Numbered from the stretch's first letter, positions 1 through 10,072 are shown. The stretch: 53,941 bases of DNA from Coxiellaceae bacterium (GCA_011523685.1 WTGG01000022.1:1-53941), one strand, 5' to 3'. Translations and numbers: made by a program. The notes: generated by a model from the letters alone, not told the origin.

Positions 1-124
1 TCATATTATTCTCGGCGCTAATGGTCAATATTTTTAATCTATAAAGTAAGTATAGCTGAAAAAAAAATAATTGCCTGTGAAGTAACTTATTGAAAATAAT
101 ATTTTTATTAATTTTTACAAGTGA

Positions 125-499
125 ATACTGCAAGCTGCTAAAGTCCGCAATGCAGAAGAGGCGATCGTCATTGATAACGATCACGTACTCGAAGGCGCAA
201 AAAGTAACGTCTTCATCTATGATAATCATAGCATCATAACACCCCAGCTCTCTCACGACTTACTAGGGGGAGTAACACGAGAGATAGTGATCAATCTCTG
301 TCAAGAACACTACCCAATCAAAGAAGACATCATCACTGTAGTAACACTCATGAGTGCCGATGAAGTATGGATCACATCAAGCTCACGAGGGATTGCACCT
401 GTGATACAAATCAATGACGAGATGATTAATCATCAAAAGATTGGAACATGCACACAAACAATACAAACACTCTATCAAGCCTATATTGAAAGACTCTAA
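125..499 (+). pseudogene. C-terminal fragment of a D-amino-acid aminotransferase (class IV PLP fold)
   Basis: The frame is open from 125 after a TGA and reads about 124 residues ending at TAA 497-499. It carries the class IV landmarks EGAKSNVF (substrate and PLP phosphate loop) and LLGGVTRE (typical LPGITR), which belong to the C-terminal half of D-alanine transaminase-like enzymes. The N-terminal half, including the PLP-binding lysine, is absent: upstream of 125 the DNA is AT-rich and shows no matching frame. Known members are about 280 residues, so this is a 5'-truncated remnant and should have no activity. A related branched-chain aminotransferase origin cannot be excluded. Confidence 0.75.
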
Positions 500-574
500 A
501 CTAACAAGACTTTGAATCTCGACCAGCTTGAGCAGAATGTAGTTTACCTACAGTCTATTTTTACACGATACTCA

Positions 575-1912
575 CTAAGGGGAGTGATAACCAAAATCCT
601 GGGGGCTCACGTGAACTTTAACCTCACTTAACTTCTTTGGGCGTAACCATTCCAACTGGAAACACCAAGCATCATCAGGCATGAGCTTGTCAATGATAGC
701 CTGGATAGTATTAATATCCTCGTAATGTGATGACAAAAACGACATCGCACTCTGGTTCTGCATAGCGAATGCCAGTATAGCAAATCTTGCAATCATCGAA
801 TGTGCATACCTAGGCGAATGCTCTCCACGTGATAATGCAATAATTGAATGATTAGTTTGAGTTGAATACGTTTCAAAAAAATTTAATAAGGAGTTCAGTT
901 CCTCTTTATTAGATGAATCAGTAATACCATAGTCTCTTCGATATATCTTAAAAAAATGATCAAGATATGCATGCAATACCGCCCTACAAAGATCTTTTTT
1001 ACCATCAGTAAGGATATCTTTCTGTAATAAATTGTTAATTTTATCTAACGTGTTCCATTGGTTCATATTCTCAAAAAATGTAAGAAAATTCGCTGTATCA
1101 TCAACTGTCGCAACATTTTCTCGTCTTCGTCTTTTTGCATCATGAGAGTCATACCCAACATGTTGATCAGAATACATTTCGACGACTTTTACGCCAGTAT
1201 CTGGTTGATAAAATATACCCACACGAGAGCTTTGAAAGCGATACCCCTGCTGAACATTATCACCCAGAAAAAACCCTTTAGCTTGCTCAACTAAACAATA
1301 ATCACTTGTAAATTTTTCGACAACACCCCTCAACATCAACTTATTGTCATTATAAGGAACCTCTATATTACCCTCGCCTCTCGATGCCATGGGTGATTTT
1401 ATGAAAAGTGTATCTGAAGCCTTTCGCCAACTAAACTTTTTGCAAAAAAGTTCATAGCTATCATCATTATCAATGATAGCCAGCAATTCACCTTTTGTAT
1501 AATATTCATAAACGGGATTCCAATCGGGCATGCAACTATCACAAACCCAACGAAAAACTGCCTTGTGAGTTAAAAGCAGCCTCCAAAACCAGTCATTGGT
1601 TTTATCCATTAATCCTTGGAAACCTCTAGGTTCAAATGTTAAACCTGAATCTAGCAATAAAACAGTATTTTCTGTTGCCTGTATATCACCCAAAGACATT
1701 ATCTGCTTGACCGAATCACACTCATTCAAGCCACCATCAACTTCAAGTGCTCCACCGGTATAATGGTAAATGTTTGCATTATCGCCAAAAAAAAGACTCA
1801 TAGCATCTGGATTTACCCCAGAGGAAGAGGCTTTTTGCATCTCATAGGAAACTATCCATTGCATCGAAAGATCAAATACTCCATCCATGACAACAAAATA
1901 AAACGGTTTCAT
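575..1912 (-). CDS. Uncharacterised 445-residue protein
   Basis: I do not recognise the family. It has no signal peptide or membrane segment and looks like a soluble cytosolic or translocated protein. Around residues 165-260 a lysine in FIKSPMASRGEGNI is followed by a hydrophobic strand ending in EQAKGFF and then a YRFQ strand. This is loosely reminiscent of the lysine, glycine-rich loop and Q/E hinge of ATP-grasp enzymes, but the metal-binding residues are not evident, so it is only a hint. A basic run KRRRRE lies near residue 270. The ATG at 1912 has only a weak upstream GGGAT. The gene stands alone between a broken aminotransferase and a broken leucine-rich-repeat gene, which fits accessory or effector-like content. 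An intact long frame in a decayed area suggests it is still used. Confidence 0.6.
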   Translation of the reverse strand: MKPFYFVVMDGVFDLSMQWIVSYEMQKASSSGVNPDAMSLFFGDNANIYHYTGGALEVDGGLNECDSVKQIMSLGDIQATENTVLLLDSGLTFEPRGFQGLMDKTNDWFWRLLLTHKAVFRWVCDSCMPDWNPVYEYYTKGELLAIIDNDDSYELFCKKFSWRKASDTLFIKSPMASRGEGNIEVPYNDNKLMLRGVVEKFTSDYCLVEQAKGFFLGDNVQQGYRFQSSRVGIFYQPDTGVKVVEMYSDQHVGYDSHDAKRRRRENVATVDDTANFLTFFENMNQWNTLDKINNLLQKDILTDGKKDLCRAVLHAYLDHFFKIYRRDYGITDSSNKEELNSLLNFFETYSTQTNHSIIALSRGEHSPRYAHSMIARFAILAFAMQNQSAMSFLSSHYEDINTIQAIIDKLMPDDAWCFQLEWLRPKKLSEVKVHVSPQDFGYHSP

Positions 1913-2263
1913 TGAACAATCCCATACTTAATTGTAAGTATTCACAGAAATTTCACATAACATTAGAAAACTTAAGTACAATCGATCGACTATACATGAG
2001 CTAACTTAAGGAAATATTAAAAAAACACAATAACCCATCGATATATATCAAAGATTGTAAGGACGAGATCACAGATCTGACTGTATTATGATGCCACTGC
2101 TTCAGATAATAATTGAAGGATGATTTTATTAATCATAGTTAATGTCATATTTAAGAAAAGTTATAAGGGAGGATTTCACAAGATTATTACTAACCCGTGT
2201 CAATAAATAGATTCTAATGCAAGTGATGTGAGCCGAAAATAATATTTCTTAACCTAGACCTCG
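1913..2263. other. AT-rich intergenic stretch
   Basis: About 350 bp between two minus-strand genes. I see no coding frame, RNA gene or clear terminator. It should hold the promoter of the 445-residue gene, but no confident -35/-10 pair stands out. Confidence 0.4.
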
Positions 2264-3184
2264 TTATGACTCACTAGAGCTTACCTCTGGGTTATAAAAC
2301 TCAACAATCTCACGAAACATATCCTCGTATTGTGCCAAATTATTGAATAGATTAATCCTTTTGTGCTCTTTCTTATCCACCTCGGTGTATCTCTTGCCCT
2401 CTTCTGTGACATCTTTATTTGTTTTGATTTTATTCGAGGTGATATAGATATACATAGAATACCTACACTCTATAAATTCTCTTCTTTTAGCATTCATAGC
2501 TGCACACAATTCCATAAAATCATCAGCATCAAAACGGTCGCCCAAGCTAATCATGGTGCCCAATGGATAACGGCCTGATCTAATCACTTTTTCTAGCGCA
2601 GAACGGCCCTCGTTCGTTATGAGATTATGATTATGATATAGCGTAACTGGACGACGCGCTAGATGAACCGCATCTGCTAGCGCTATTGCGCCTTCGTCTC
2701 CGATAAAGTTAAGTTCAAGATCAAGTGTTACTGGGTGTCGTGATTCTTTAATAGCGCTTGCTAATGCTATCGAACCCTCATCTCCTATGGAGATAGACTT
2801 AAGATCAAGTGGTATTGGATGTCGCGATTCTTTGATAGCCTTTGCTAGTGCTACTGCACCTTCATCTCCTATTGCATTACCACAAAGATCAAGTATCGTG
2901 TGGTAATGACCTACTGGAAAATAGTTAGCAATATTGCAGTGACCCTCATAAACTCATGACACAACTCTCTTTAGACTGGGGGTGCTTATCATCAGCTGGA
3001 TCACTCATGGCCTGATAGCGATCATTTACTGTCAATTTCGGTCCCGCGGGCAACTGAAAAACTCCACGAAACATATTTGGAAGATTACTTTTACTAGGAA
3101 GTTCTTTGGGAGAAAAAACTGGCTCTGACGGCTCACCTAACAAATTTTTTCAAGACTTTGACTACCCGTTGACGATTTGTTCAT
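2264..3184 (-). pseudogene. Leucine-rich-repeat protein gene broken by two frameshifts
   Basis: Reading the minus strand, ATG 3184 follows a GGGGGTG ribosome site and gives a short N-terminus (MNKSSTGSQSLEK). The frame then shifts in an AAAAAATTT run to a proline-rich stretch of about 60 codons. It shifts again near 2950 into a long open frame with three to four ribonuclease-inhibitor-type repeats of about 28 residues (pattern LDLxxNxIGDEGAxALAxAI), ending in a charged tail at 2264. No usable ATG exists for the repeat-bearing frame on its own; the first GTG, at 2587, lies after the repeats. Repeats of this type resemble eukaryotic LRRs and are common in proteins delivered by intracellular bacteria (family knowledge). 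The intact product would be roughly 300 residues. Sequencing error in the homopolymer could explain the first shift, less easily the second. Confidence 0.7.
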
Positions 3185-3382
3185 ACGCACCCCCATCAAT
3201 CACAGGATTAAAACACTATACAGGTTCGGTAAAGCAAACAAACCCGATTATATTTGACCGAGTGTATCGTTAAAGACCCATACTTTCTATAAAAAAAATA
3301 ACTTTATAACTTAACTATTATTCACACCTAAAATTGTGATTTAATTGCAATAATCTAATCCTTTCACCATTTGGAAAAACCC

Positions 3383-4189
3383 ATGGCCACATCAAACTAC
3401 GCATCGAAAACAGCTAACACCCAAGGCTTTATTCACTACACAGAAACTGAACATCAGACTTGGCAACAACTCTATCAACGTCAACTCAAAGCTCTAAAAG
3501 ATAGCGCTTGCGATGAATTCCAAGCAGGCGTAAAGGCACTCGCACTTTCTCCCACACACATCCCACAATTAAGCGATATCAATACCAAGCTCCAAGCTTT
3601 AACAGACTGGCAAGTCGCCCCAGTTCCTGCACTAATATCCTTTAAAGCGTTTTTTGACTTACTGGCCAATCAACGATTTCCTTGCGCCACTTTCATACGC
3701 AGGCCTGAAGAACTCGACTATTTAAAAGAACCTGATATCTTTCACGAGGTGTTTGGCCACTGCACCCTACTCACTCACCCAAGATTTGCACAATTCACAC
3801 AGGCCATTGGTCAAGTTGGATCTTCATTATCTAAAGAAGACCGCCCCATCCTTGCACGTTTATATTGGTTCACTGTGGAATTTGGCTTGATACAAACCAC
3901 TCAGGGTCTCCGCATCTATGGTGGCGGCATACTATCTTCAATCGATGAAACAAAATATGCGCTGCATTCTGATATACCCGTAAGAGAACCTTTCGACTTA
4001 ATCCGTGTGCTACGCACACCTTACCGCTATGACGAAAAACAACGCAGCTATTTTATCATTGACAACTTTGAATCTTTGTTTCAGCTCACTTGTAAAAAAA
4101 CACTACTAGAAGCCTTTCAAACAGCAAAATCACTAGGGCCGTTACCTAATCGTCATGATAAACCCGAAAAAGAATCTTGGACTTGTTAG
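3383..4189 (+). CDS. phhA: Phenylalanine-4-hydroxylase
   Basis: Iron- and pterin-dependent enzyme that converts phenylalanine to tyrosine in the cytosol. The 268-residue length matches bacterial single-domain enzymes. The iron triad is visible as H121 and H126 in PDIFHEVFGHC and E166 in YWFTVEFGL. The substrate and pterin pocket segment FIRRPEELDYLKEPD precedes it. I prefer ATG 3383 over the in-frame TTG 3371, because family members start close to this point. It is monocistronic and convergent with proC, with about 140 bp between them. It probably supplies tyrosine from imported or endogenous phenylalanine. The aroA gene is also missing from its usual serC-cmk position in this window. Confidence 0.95.
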   Translation: MATSNYASKTANTQGFIHYTETEHQTWQQLYQRQLKALKDSACDEFQAGVKALALSPTHIPQLSDINTKLQALTDWQVAPVPALISFKAFFDLLANQRFPCATFIRRPEELDYLKEPDIFHEVFGHCTLLTHPRFAQFTQAIGQVGSSLSKEDRPILARLYWFTVEFGLIQTTQGLRIYGGGILSSIDETKYALHSDIPVREPFDLIRVLRTPYRYDEKQRSYFIIDNFESLFQLTCKKTLLEAFQTAKSLGPLPNRHDKPEKESWTC

Positions 4190-4330
4190 CCTCGAATTGC
4201 TAGGTCTACAAACAGTCCATAAAGATCATTGAAAGGACCATCCGTGATTTCACGAGTACTGGTTAATTAAATGATGGGAAGGCGCTTGAATACCAACTAC
4301 AATCATCCTATGGGTATTTACAGATTACGG

Positions 4331-5149
4331 TCAATGATCTTGATGATCATCACTAGCAGTCATATCACTACTTGCCTTATGATAAGCCGCATCTAACCCT
4401 GCACGTATCGCTTTATCTAAACCATTATCACGCATGCCTTGAATCGCTGCTGCAGTGGTACCCGCATAATCTAAACACACATCTGCCCGTGCTTGAGGCG
4501 ATAATTCATCCACCGCCATCAACTGACCTATGCCAGAAAATAATTGCCGAACTGCCTGCTCTGCTAATTCAGGAGAAAGTCCTTGCACCACAGCTGATTG
4601 CATCATACTGCCAGCTATCGCTGTAAGCACACCCTGCCCCGAACCCGTCAATGCGGTGAAGTACTCTAACTGCGATTCATTTTCACACACATAAGCTTGA
4701 CCAAACGCCGTTAAAATACGTCGCAACCAGTCTTGGTGCGTTAATGATAAATACCGCGAGTACCAGGGTGTAAATGATTCACCAATCTCAATAGCCGCAT
4801 TAGGCATTGCTCTGGCTACTGATGTCGCATTGGTTAAATCAACTAATCGCTCTATGGTGACACCAGCCATCACTGATACTAATAACTGTGAGTGCAGCGA
4901 GAAACTGACCTCAGGTAATTGTTGAGGACGCACAGAAAGAATCACCACATCGCAAGCATCCGCTAATGCTTGGTGATCACTGGTGTAATGAATCGCTGAG
5001 TCATGCCATTGCTCTGGAAGATGCTCGCCAGAACGATTAGCAATCCATAACTGATCTGGCATGACAACCGATTGATCTAACAAATGCTGGGCAATTCCAC
5101 GACCTATCCAGCCCGTTCCACCAATAATACCAACGGTCACCGCAGACAT
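4331..5149 (-). CDS. proC: Pyrroline-5-carboxylate reductase
   Basis: Last step of proline synthesis: NAD(P)H-dependent reduction of pyrroline-5-carboxylate. The N-terminus has the Rossmann motif GIIGGTGWIGRGIA, the middle has VVILSVRPQQL and ARAMPNAAIEIGES, and the C-terminal helical domain has DYAGTTAAAIQGMRDNGLDKA, the family signature region. One oddity is that the usual SGPAY loop reads SGQGV, a change near the active site, so a paralog with altered specificity is possible. Its ATG shares one base with the TAA of yfgM (5149), so the two genes are translationally coupled in the rodZ-hisS-yfgM-proC run. The C-terminal tail is rich in D and H. Confidence 0.85.
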   Translation of the reverse strand: MSAVTVGIIGGTGWIGRGIAQHLLDQSVVMPDQLWIANRSGEHLPEQWHDSAIHYTSDHQALADACDVVILSVRPQQLPEVSFSLHSQLLVSVMAGVTIERLVDLTNATSVARAMPNAAIEIGESFTPWYSRYLSLTHQDWLRRILTAFGQAYVCENESQLEYFTALTGSGQGVLTAIAGSMMQSAVVQGLSPELAEQAVRQLFSGIGQLMAVDELSPQARADVCLDYAGTTAAAIQGMRDNGLDKAIRAGLDAAYHKASSDMTASDDHQDH

Positions 5150-5799
5150 TATGCATCATCCGATTGTGTATGAGCCTGCCCCAGTTGAGCCAGCTTCATC
5201 GCTAACAGTGGGTCTGTTGCGCCTAAATCATTCAATGCTTGCTGAGCTGATTGATAAGCTTTACGAGCCTGCTCAATATTACCCTCGGCCTGATAGATAT
5301 CGCCTTGGATCATTGCAACCTGGCCTTTATAAACCTTCCCTTTTATCGTTGATAACAATGCATGAGCTTTTTCATAGTCTTTCATGGCCAATAAAACTCG
5401 CGCTTTTCTCAAAGCAGCTAGTGTTTGAAACGCATCGACACGCCCATGATCTTGCACCCAGGTTAACTGCGTCAATGCATCACTCAGCTGATTATTATCC
5501 ACCGCAGACTTAGCTAATAAGAGGTGCGCAAAACTGGGATACGGCGTTGCTTGATATTTTTTATCTAGCTTGGCAACGATCGACTGCCCCTGTTTGTCGG
5601 TAGGTTTTTCTAAACTGGCTAACTGCATGTACAACTCTGAAGCCTGAACATTAAGGTTATTTTGTGACTGATGCCAATAGCGCCAACCATACCCTAACGA
5701 CAAGCCCACTAAGATAGCGATCAATAAACTCCAACCGTATTGCTTCCACCATTTTTTAAATAACTCAATTTGTTCCTTATCTGATAGATCATCAATCAT
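5149..5799 (-). CDS. yfgM: YfgM-like ancillary translocon protein (membrane-anchored TPR)
   Basis: A 216-residue protein with a short cytosolic N-terminus containing EQIELFKKWWKQYGW, one membrane helix (about residues 23-41), and a periplasmic tetratricopeptide-like region. In known members it associates with SecYEG and periplasmic chaperones and helps outer-membrane protein biogenesis. The ATG is 2 bp after the hisS stop, with AAGGAG embedded in the hisS 3' end. The hisS-yfgM order is the standard gammaproteobacterial one. The usual next gene, bamB, is replaced here by proC. Confidence 0.88.
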   Translation of the reverse strand: MIDDLSDKEQIELFKKWWKQYGWSLLIAILVGLSLGYGWRYWHQSQNNLNVQASELYMQLASLEKPTDKQGQSIVAKLDKKYQATPYPSFAHLLLAKSAVDNNQLSDALTQLTWVQDHGRVDAFQTLAALRKARVLLAMKDYEKAHALLSTIKGKVYKGQVAMIQGDIYQAEGNIEQARKAYQSAQQALNDLGATDPLLAMKLAQLGQAHTQSDDA

Positions 5800-5801
5800 A
5801 A

Positions 5802-7067
5802 TTACACTCCTTTAAAAAATTCTATTAATGATGAGAGCGACAATGATTGTTGTTGACACTCTCGATCACGTAAATGCTTTAATGTGACGGTATTAGACTC
5901 AGATTCTGTTTCACCTATTATACAAGCCCATTGCGCCCCGCTATTGTCTGCTTGTTTAAATTGACTTTTCATACTCGCCGCACTGGCTTGCATCATAACA
6001 CGCAGTGATGGAATAGCCTCACGAAGCTGCTCAGCTAACACCACACCTTGAGTCATCGCAGGCTCACCCACCAAGATGATATAAACATCGGGTACTTCTT
6101 GTAATGTTGCTTGCTGCTGTAACAGTAAAACCAAGCGTTCTAAACCCATGGCAAAGCCTACAGCGGGAGTCGGTTTTCCACCTAAGCGCTTCACCAACCC
6201 ATCGTAGCGACCACCCGCACACACAGTTCCTTGCGCACCTAGCTGAGAGGTTGTCCACTCATAGACAGTATGACAATAATAATCTAAACCTCTGACTAAT
6301 CGTGGATTACACTGATAAGGAACACCCGCATGATCCAATAAGGATAACAAGCGCTGAAAATGCGCCTGTGAGACGTCACTCAAACAATCACTCATCACAG
6401 GAGCTTGTGCTAACAAAGATTGCATGTCTGGATGCTTACTATCTAACAAACGCAATGGGTTTTGATCTAAACGGCGCAATGATTCCTCATCTAATGCATC
6501 ACGATGCGATTCAAAGTAAGCGACGAGCTGTTCGCGATATTGTTGCCGACACTCAGGACTACCGAGTGTATTGATTTCTAAGGTGACCTGATCAGACAAC
6601 CCTAAGGTTTTTAGTAAGCGCCAAAATAACAGCAGCTGTTCAGCTTCAATTTCAGGACCAGGTAAACCAAAGGCTTCTACACCCATTTGAAAAAACTGTC
6701 TATAGCGGCCTTTTTGAGGACGTTCGTGTCGAAACATTGGCCCTGTATACCATAAGCGCTGCACTTGATTATACAGCAAGCCTTGCTGAATACCTGCCCG
6801 CACACAACCGGCTGTTCCCTCTGGTCGCAAGCTCAGTGAATCGCCATTACGATCTTGGAAGGTATACATTTCCTTTTCGACAATATCAGTGACCTCACCA
6901 ATCGTACGACAAAATAAATTGGTTTTTTCGACCACAGGTAGACGAATTTCTGAGTAGCAATAGCGTGATAAGGTGTCACGAGCCAGCGCTTCCAATTGAT
7001 GCCAATAAGGCATATCAACAGGACATACATCATTCATACCGCGAACTCCTTGAATAGGTGCTGTCAT
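5802..7067 (-). CDS. hisS: Histidyl-tRNA synthetase
   Basis: Class II aminoacyl-tRNA synthetase charging tRNA-His. At 421 residues it matches the usual length. Motif 2 appears as [19 protein letters not shown], the histidine-specific signature as [15 protein letters not shown], and motif 3 as [11 protein letters not shown] near the start of the anticodon-binding domain. The N-terminus ([12 protein letters not shown]) is also typical. ATG 7067 follows AAGGATTTTTTATT. It lies directly downstream of rodZ; the ispG gene that often sits between them in gammaproteobacteria is absent here. Confidence 0.97.
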   Translation of the reverse strand: MTAPIQGVRGMNDVCPVDMPYWHQLEALARDTLSRYCYSEIRLPVVEKTNLFCRTIGEVTDIVEKEMYTFQDRNGDSLSLRPEGTAGCVRAGIQQGLLYNQVQRLWYTGPMFRHERPQKGRYRQFFQMGVEAFGLPGPEIEAEQLLLFWRLLKTLGLSDQVTLEINTLGSPECRQQYREQLVAYFESHRDALDEESLRRLDQNPLRLLDSKHPDMQSLLAQAPVMSDCLSDVSQAHFQRLLSLLDHAGVPYQCNPRLVRGLDYYCHTVYEWTTSQLGAQGTVCAGGRYDGLVKRLGGKPTPAVGFAMGLERLVLLLQQQATLQEVPDVYIILVGEPAMTQGVVLAEQLREAIPSLRVMMQASAASMKSQFKQADNSGAQWACIIGETESESNTVTLKHLRDRECQQQSLSLSSLIEFFKGV

Positions 7068-7079
7068 AATAAAAAATCC

Positions 7080-7796
7080 TTAATGGTTAACCGGTGTCAC
7101 CGTGTAATTCGGCTGCAAACTCCGCACTGATGGTTTTGCCGGCGATGAAGATGCAACAACCTTTGGAGCTGAGGTTTGCTGCTGATGAACAGGCTGCTCT
7201 ATCGGTTTTTTAGGGAGTACTAAAGACTGATGCTCGACCATAGGTGACGCAGCAGAAGTCTTTTCAGAGGCATGTGGTGCAACTTGCTGAGGCAGTGTTA
7301 ATGCCGCATGTCCCTGAGTGATTGGAAGCACCTGTTGATGACTTGTTGGTACTGCTGGCTGCCACCATCGATCAACCACCCAACCCAGTAATAACACACT
7401 CAGCAATGTAGCGATGATAAATAGAAATAAAATAGAAGGACGTTTAAGCCAGGTGACCAGAGACGGATTATCTGAGTGACTCATAAAGGTTGACTCAAAA
7501 AAAGAAGCGGGTTTTTTAGTGGGTTGAGCTACGTCATAAGCCGTTAAGATATCGTCTTCATCGAGGCCTAACAGACGAGCGTAAGAGCTAACATAACCAC
7601 GTCGATAGACACCTGCTACACTAGGATGAAAGGCCTCCTGCTCGATTTCGTCAATCAAATGTCGATTCAAATACAGCTGTTTTGCCACTGATTCTTGTGA
7701 TAGGCCCAAAGACTCACGCGCAGCTGCCAAACAGGCGCCGTATGAGATCGGATGGTCCTCTTGTACTGATTCTTGTGATGATGCTAATTCTTCCAT
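7080..7796 (-). CDS. rodZ: RodZ-like cytoskeletal HTH membrane protein
   Basis: It has a cytosolic helix-turn-helix domain of the RodZ/HTH_25 type (about residues 20-90, with LAAARESLGLSQESVAKQLYLNRH and then YRRGYVSSYARLLG, quoted in part). One membrane helix follows (about 120-142), then a Gln/Pro/Ser-rich periplasmic tail of about 95 residues. RodZ links MreB filaments to the elongation machinery. The tail ends without an obvious beta-rich C-terminal domain, so this is a short version. I chose ATG 7796 because GGGG lies 8 bp upstream; in-frame starts at 7838 and 7850 have no ribosome site. It heads the rodZ-hisS-yfgM-proC cluster. Confidence 0.82.
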   Translation of the reverse strand: MEELASSQESVQEDHPISYGACLAAARESLGLSQESVAKQLYLNRHLIDEIEQEAFHPSVAGVYRRGYVSSYARLLGLDEDDILTAYDVAQPTKKPASFFESTFMSHSDNPSLVTWLKRPSILFLFIIATLLSVLLLGWVVDRWWQPAVPTSHQQVLPITQGHAALTLPQQVAPHASEKTSAASPMVEHQSLVLPKKPIEQPVHQQQTSAPKVVASSSPAKPSVRSLQPNYTVTPVNH

Positions 7797-8122
7797 TGAT
7801 ATACCCCAGTCATTGCCTCCCCGCGGGTACTCTACCATGACAAGAGACAAAATAACATGAATCCCTTAGCGCAAAACCACAACGATAAAAGTCAGATAAA
7901 TACACTCAATAATTGTTCAAAAAGCTTCCATTTAAATTCCCGCAAAATAGATTTGCAGACCACCGAAACAGCGCAAATCTAGAGTGTTTAGATTTTATCT
8001 TAATTCGCTTAACCTTGCTGGATAAGACACAGCCATCTTCATAAGATTACATATAGATAAATAATCATAAGGCACGTCCTGCATGATTGAGAGCCTTAGA
8101 AATGAGGACATCACGTCAACGT
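7797..8122. other. Intergenic region upstream of rodZ
   Basis: About 325 bp with no convincing frame. It must contain the promoter for the rodZ-hisS-yfgM-proC run. I cannot place a clear -35/-10 pair. Confidence 0.35.
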
Positions 8123-8161
8123 AAAAAAAACGACTGGCCACGAAGCAGCCAATCGTTTTTT
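8123..8161 (-). terminator. Intrinsic terminator after the MFS pump gene
   Basis: On the minus strand an A-run leads to the stem CGATTGGC ... GCCAGTCG (one G-T pair), with a loop around TGCTTCGTG, followed by eight T. It starts 10 bp after the last stop codon of the MFS reading frame at 8171. The A/T flanks make it potentially bidirectional. Its retention behind the second stop supports the whole 8171-9697 stretch having been one gene. Confidence 0.85.
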
Positions 8162-8170
8162 GATGATGAT

Positions 8171-9697
8171 TTATGACCGCTTTGAACGAATTAATGCTGT
8201 GATACCAATAAACGCACACACCATAATAACCACTAAAAATAACATGACACCTTGAAACCAATTCAGAAAACAGTAGTTAAACAGTGATTGTGTTTGATCC
8301 GTGGTGGCATGACTATGTTGAGTAATGACATGTATTGCCATTTCAGGGTTCGACACGACATCTTGCATCCAGCTAGTGGTTATACTGATCGGCGCAATGA
8401 TCGTTTATTTTAAAAAAGCAGACACCGCAATACTGTGATAGATGATGGTACCTAACGAAAGACTCATAACCCCACCCATACTATGGAATGTCCATGAGGT
8501 ACCCAGAGCCTGCCCACTACTGGACTCTTGAACGGCAGAAAGCGTAGCTACCGTAGATGGACCTAGTATTTCAGCCCAACCGACACCCATTGCAACAAAG
8601 GCAATAATGAGATAGGCCATACTGGTATGCTCTCCAATACCTAATTGCAAGAGTGCAGATAAGATAAAAAACAACACACCTATCATCAATAGAAGTTTAG
8701 GGCCAAAGTAATCGGTAGCGTGACCTACAATCGGGGACATGACAGCCATGATAGCCGTAGTGGGTAACAACATGAGTCCTAAGTTATAACCGGAAAAACC
8801 ATGAATATAATGCAAATACAGTGGCATTAAGAAGAACGCTAGACAATAGAAACAAGACAAAGAAAATGTAGCGACAATACTGCCTATAAACGTTGTATTT
8901 TTAAATAATTGAAAATCAATAATCGGGCTCGCTGTGCGTTTTTCAACAATATACAATGTGACTAATGAGATGAAACTGATTACGGCAAGTAATAGTGTAG
9001 GCATAGAAGACCATCCCCATTGTTGACCTTGTATTAATGCGAGAATTAAAGTGGATAAACCAACCGTCAAACAGATCAATCCAGACCAATCAATTTGAGA
9101 TGTTGCGTCAGAATTTCGTGATTCACTAACCGTAGGAATACAAATCATAAAACTCAGTATGATAAGAGGTATATTAACTAAGAACACCCAGTTCCAACTT
9201 AAAGCACCAGTAATTAATCCACCAATCACCGGGACAATAGCCAACCCAACGCCGTTGACACCGAACAACAAACCCAGGGCTCTTCCACGCTCTGATTCGG
9301 GAAAGGCATTAGAAATAATGGCTGCAGAAGCAGTAAAGAGTATCGCTGTACACAAGCCTTGGCCGAATCGAAATAGCAGTAAAATCGACATGCTCGCCGC
9401 TAAACCAGCGCCTAATGAAGTAAGCCCAAAACCGGCCATTCCGATAAATAGGACAAGTCGGCGACCGTACAAGTCGGCAAGTCGCCCGGCGGTGACCTTG
9501 AAGGCACATTATGCAAATAAAAATAGATTAATCACCCATTGTAATTGATCCATCGTGGCATGCAGACTGGATTGTATAGCAGGTAAAGCCGTATTAACAA
9601 TCGTAAAATCAAGACAGGCTAGAAAGTTAGTCAAGCTAATTCCACCGAGTGCTAGCAAACGTTTTTTAGGTTTCCTTACTTTATAGTTCATCATCAT
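8171..9697 (-). pseudogene. DHA2-type MFS multidrug transporter interrupted by two in-frame TAA codons
   Basis: One reading frame of about 508 codons encodes a 14-helix MFS antiporter. The N-terminus has LDFTIVNTALPAIQ (motif D1). The loop 2-3 motif GRLADLYGRR and the motif-C-like segment around GLITGALSWNWVFLVNIP follow, and the end is AFIGITALIRSKRS. TAA codons at 9509-9511 (after NLFLFA) and 8405-8407 (after SAFLK) split it, yet the frame is the same on both sides of each stop, so these are nonsense changes and not frameshifts. The first stop falls where relatives often carry Tyr or Leu. The ATG-ATG start follows AAAGAGAG, and an IS66-type end motif (9718-9726) lies only about 20 bp upstream. 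Full-length product is not expected without readthrough. Confidence 0.85.
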
Positions 9698-9717
9698 CTC
9701 TCTTTGCGGTTAGTGGT

Positions 9718-9726
9718 GTGAGCGTC
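9718..9726. repeat. IS66-type terminal motif GTGAGCGTC
   Basis: The nine-base motif GTGAGCGTC stands 21 bp before the MFS start codon and is followed by an AT-rich tract similar to that behind the 12624 copy. It is one of five such motifs, one with a single base change (9718, 10073, 10454, 11105, 12624), in 3 kb. It is probably the remains of an IS66-family end and may have removed the native promoter of the pump gene. Confidence 0.5.
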
Positions 9727-9906
9727 CTAATTTAAATTATGACGCTTTCGATTAATTATTAATTAAGGAAACGAAAAAAGTACGGCATTGAAATCATTAG
9801 GCACATACTGTGTATCTCATTAGTAACCGTCACATTAACTACACCCTAGCTAAATAATTTAACTTAGCCATACTTTGGTTTTTACATAACCTACGAGTAA
9901 AATATT

Positions 9907-10072
9907 GCAGAAAGCAAATCGATTGATCAATGGCAGAAATTGGTTAAATCTTGCAATGAAAGCGGCCAAAGCAAAGCAGCCTTAAGTCCCGCCAACGCAC
10001 TTAACTACCATCAGTTTCTGTACTGATTTGAAAAGCACAATAAAACCTCAGCTAAGCTAATTAAAGTAAAAA
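9907..10072 (+). pseudogene. IS66 TnpA, N-terminal part
   Basis: It reads AESKSIDQWQKLVKSCNESG ... SKAA ... NYHQFLY, the helix-turn-helix accessory protein TnpA of IS66 elements. A TGA replaces the tryptophan expected after FLY. The start codon is lost (ATTGCA where the inner copy has ATGGCA). The frame runs to the insertion point at 10072 and resumes at 11668. Confidence 0.8.
10065..10072. repeat. 8-bp target-site duplication AGTAAAAA, left copy
   Basis: It directly precedes GTGAGCGTC at 10073. An identical octamer lies at 11660-11667, directly after the GACGGTTAC end. Eight-base duplications are characteristic of IS66-family insertion. Confidence 0.9.

Noticed and set aside
3371-3382. TTG start for phhA
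   Set aside because: ATG 3383 fits the family N-terminus better and the TTG adds only four residues without a better ribosome site.
8405-9511. Stop-codon reassignment or selenocysteine-like recoding in the MFS gene
   Set aside because: Both codons are TAA, which ends many intact genes in this window, and no recoding structure is visible.
9159-9548. 129-codon plus-strand frame
   Set aside because: It is antisense to the MFS transporter, whose family motifs are clear; the product is proline/lysine-rich without any motif.
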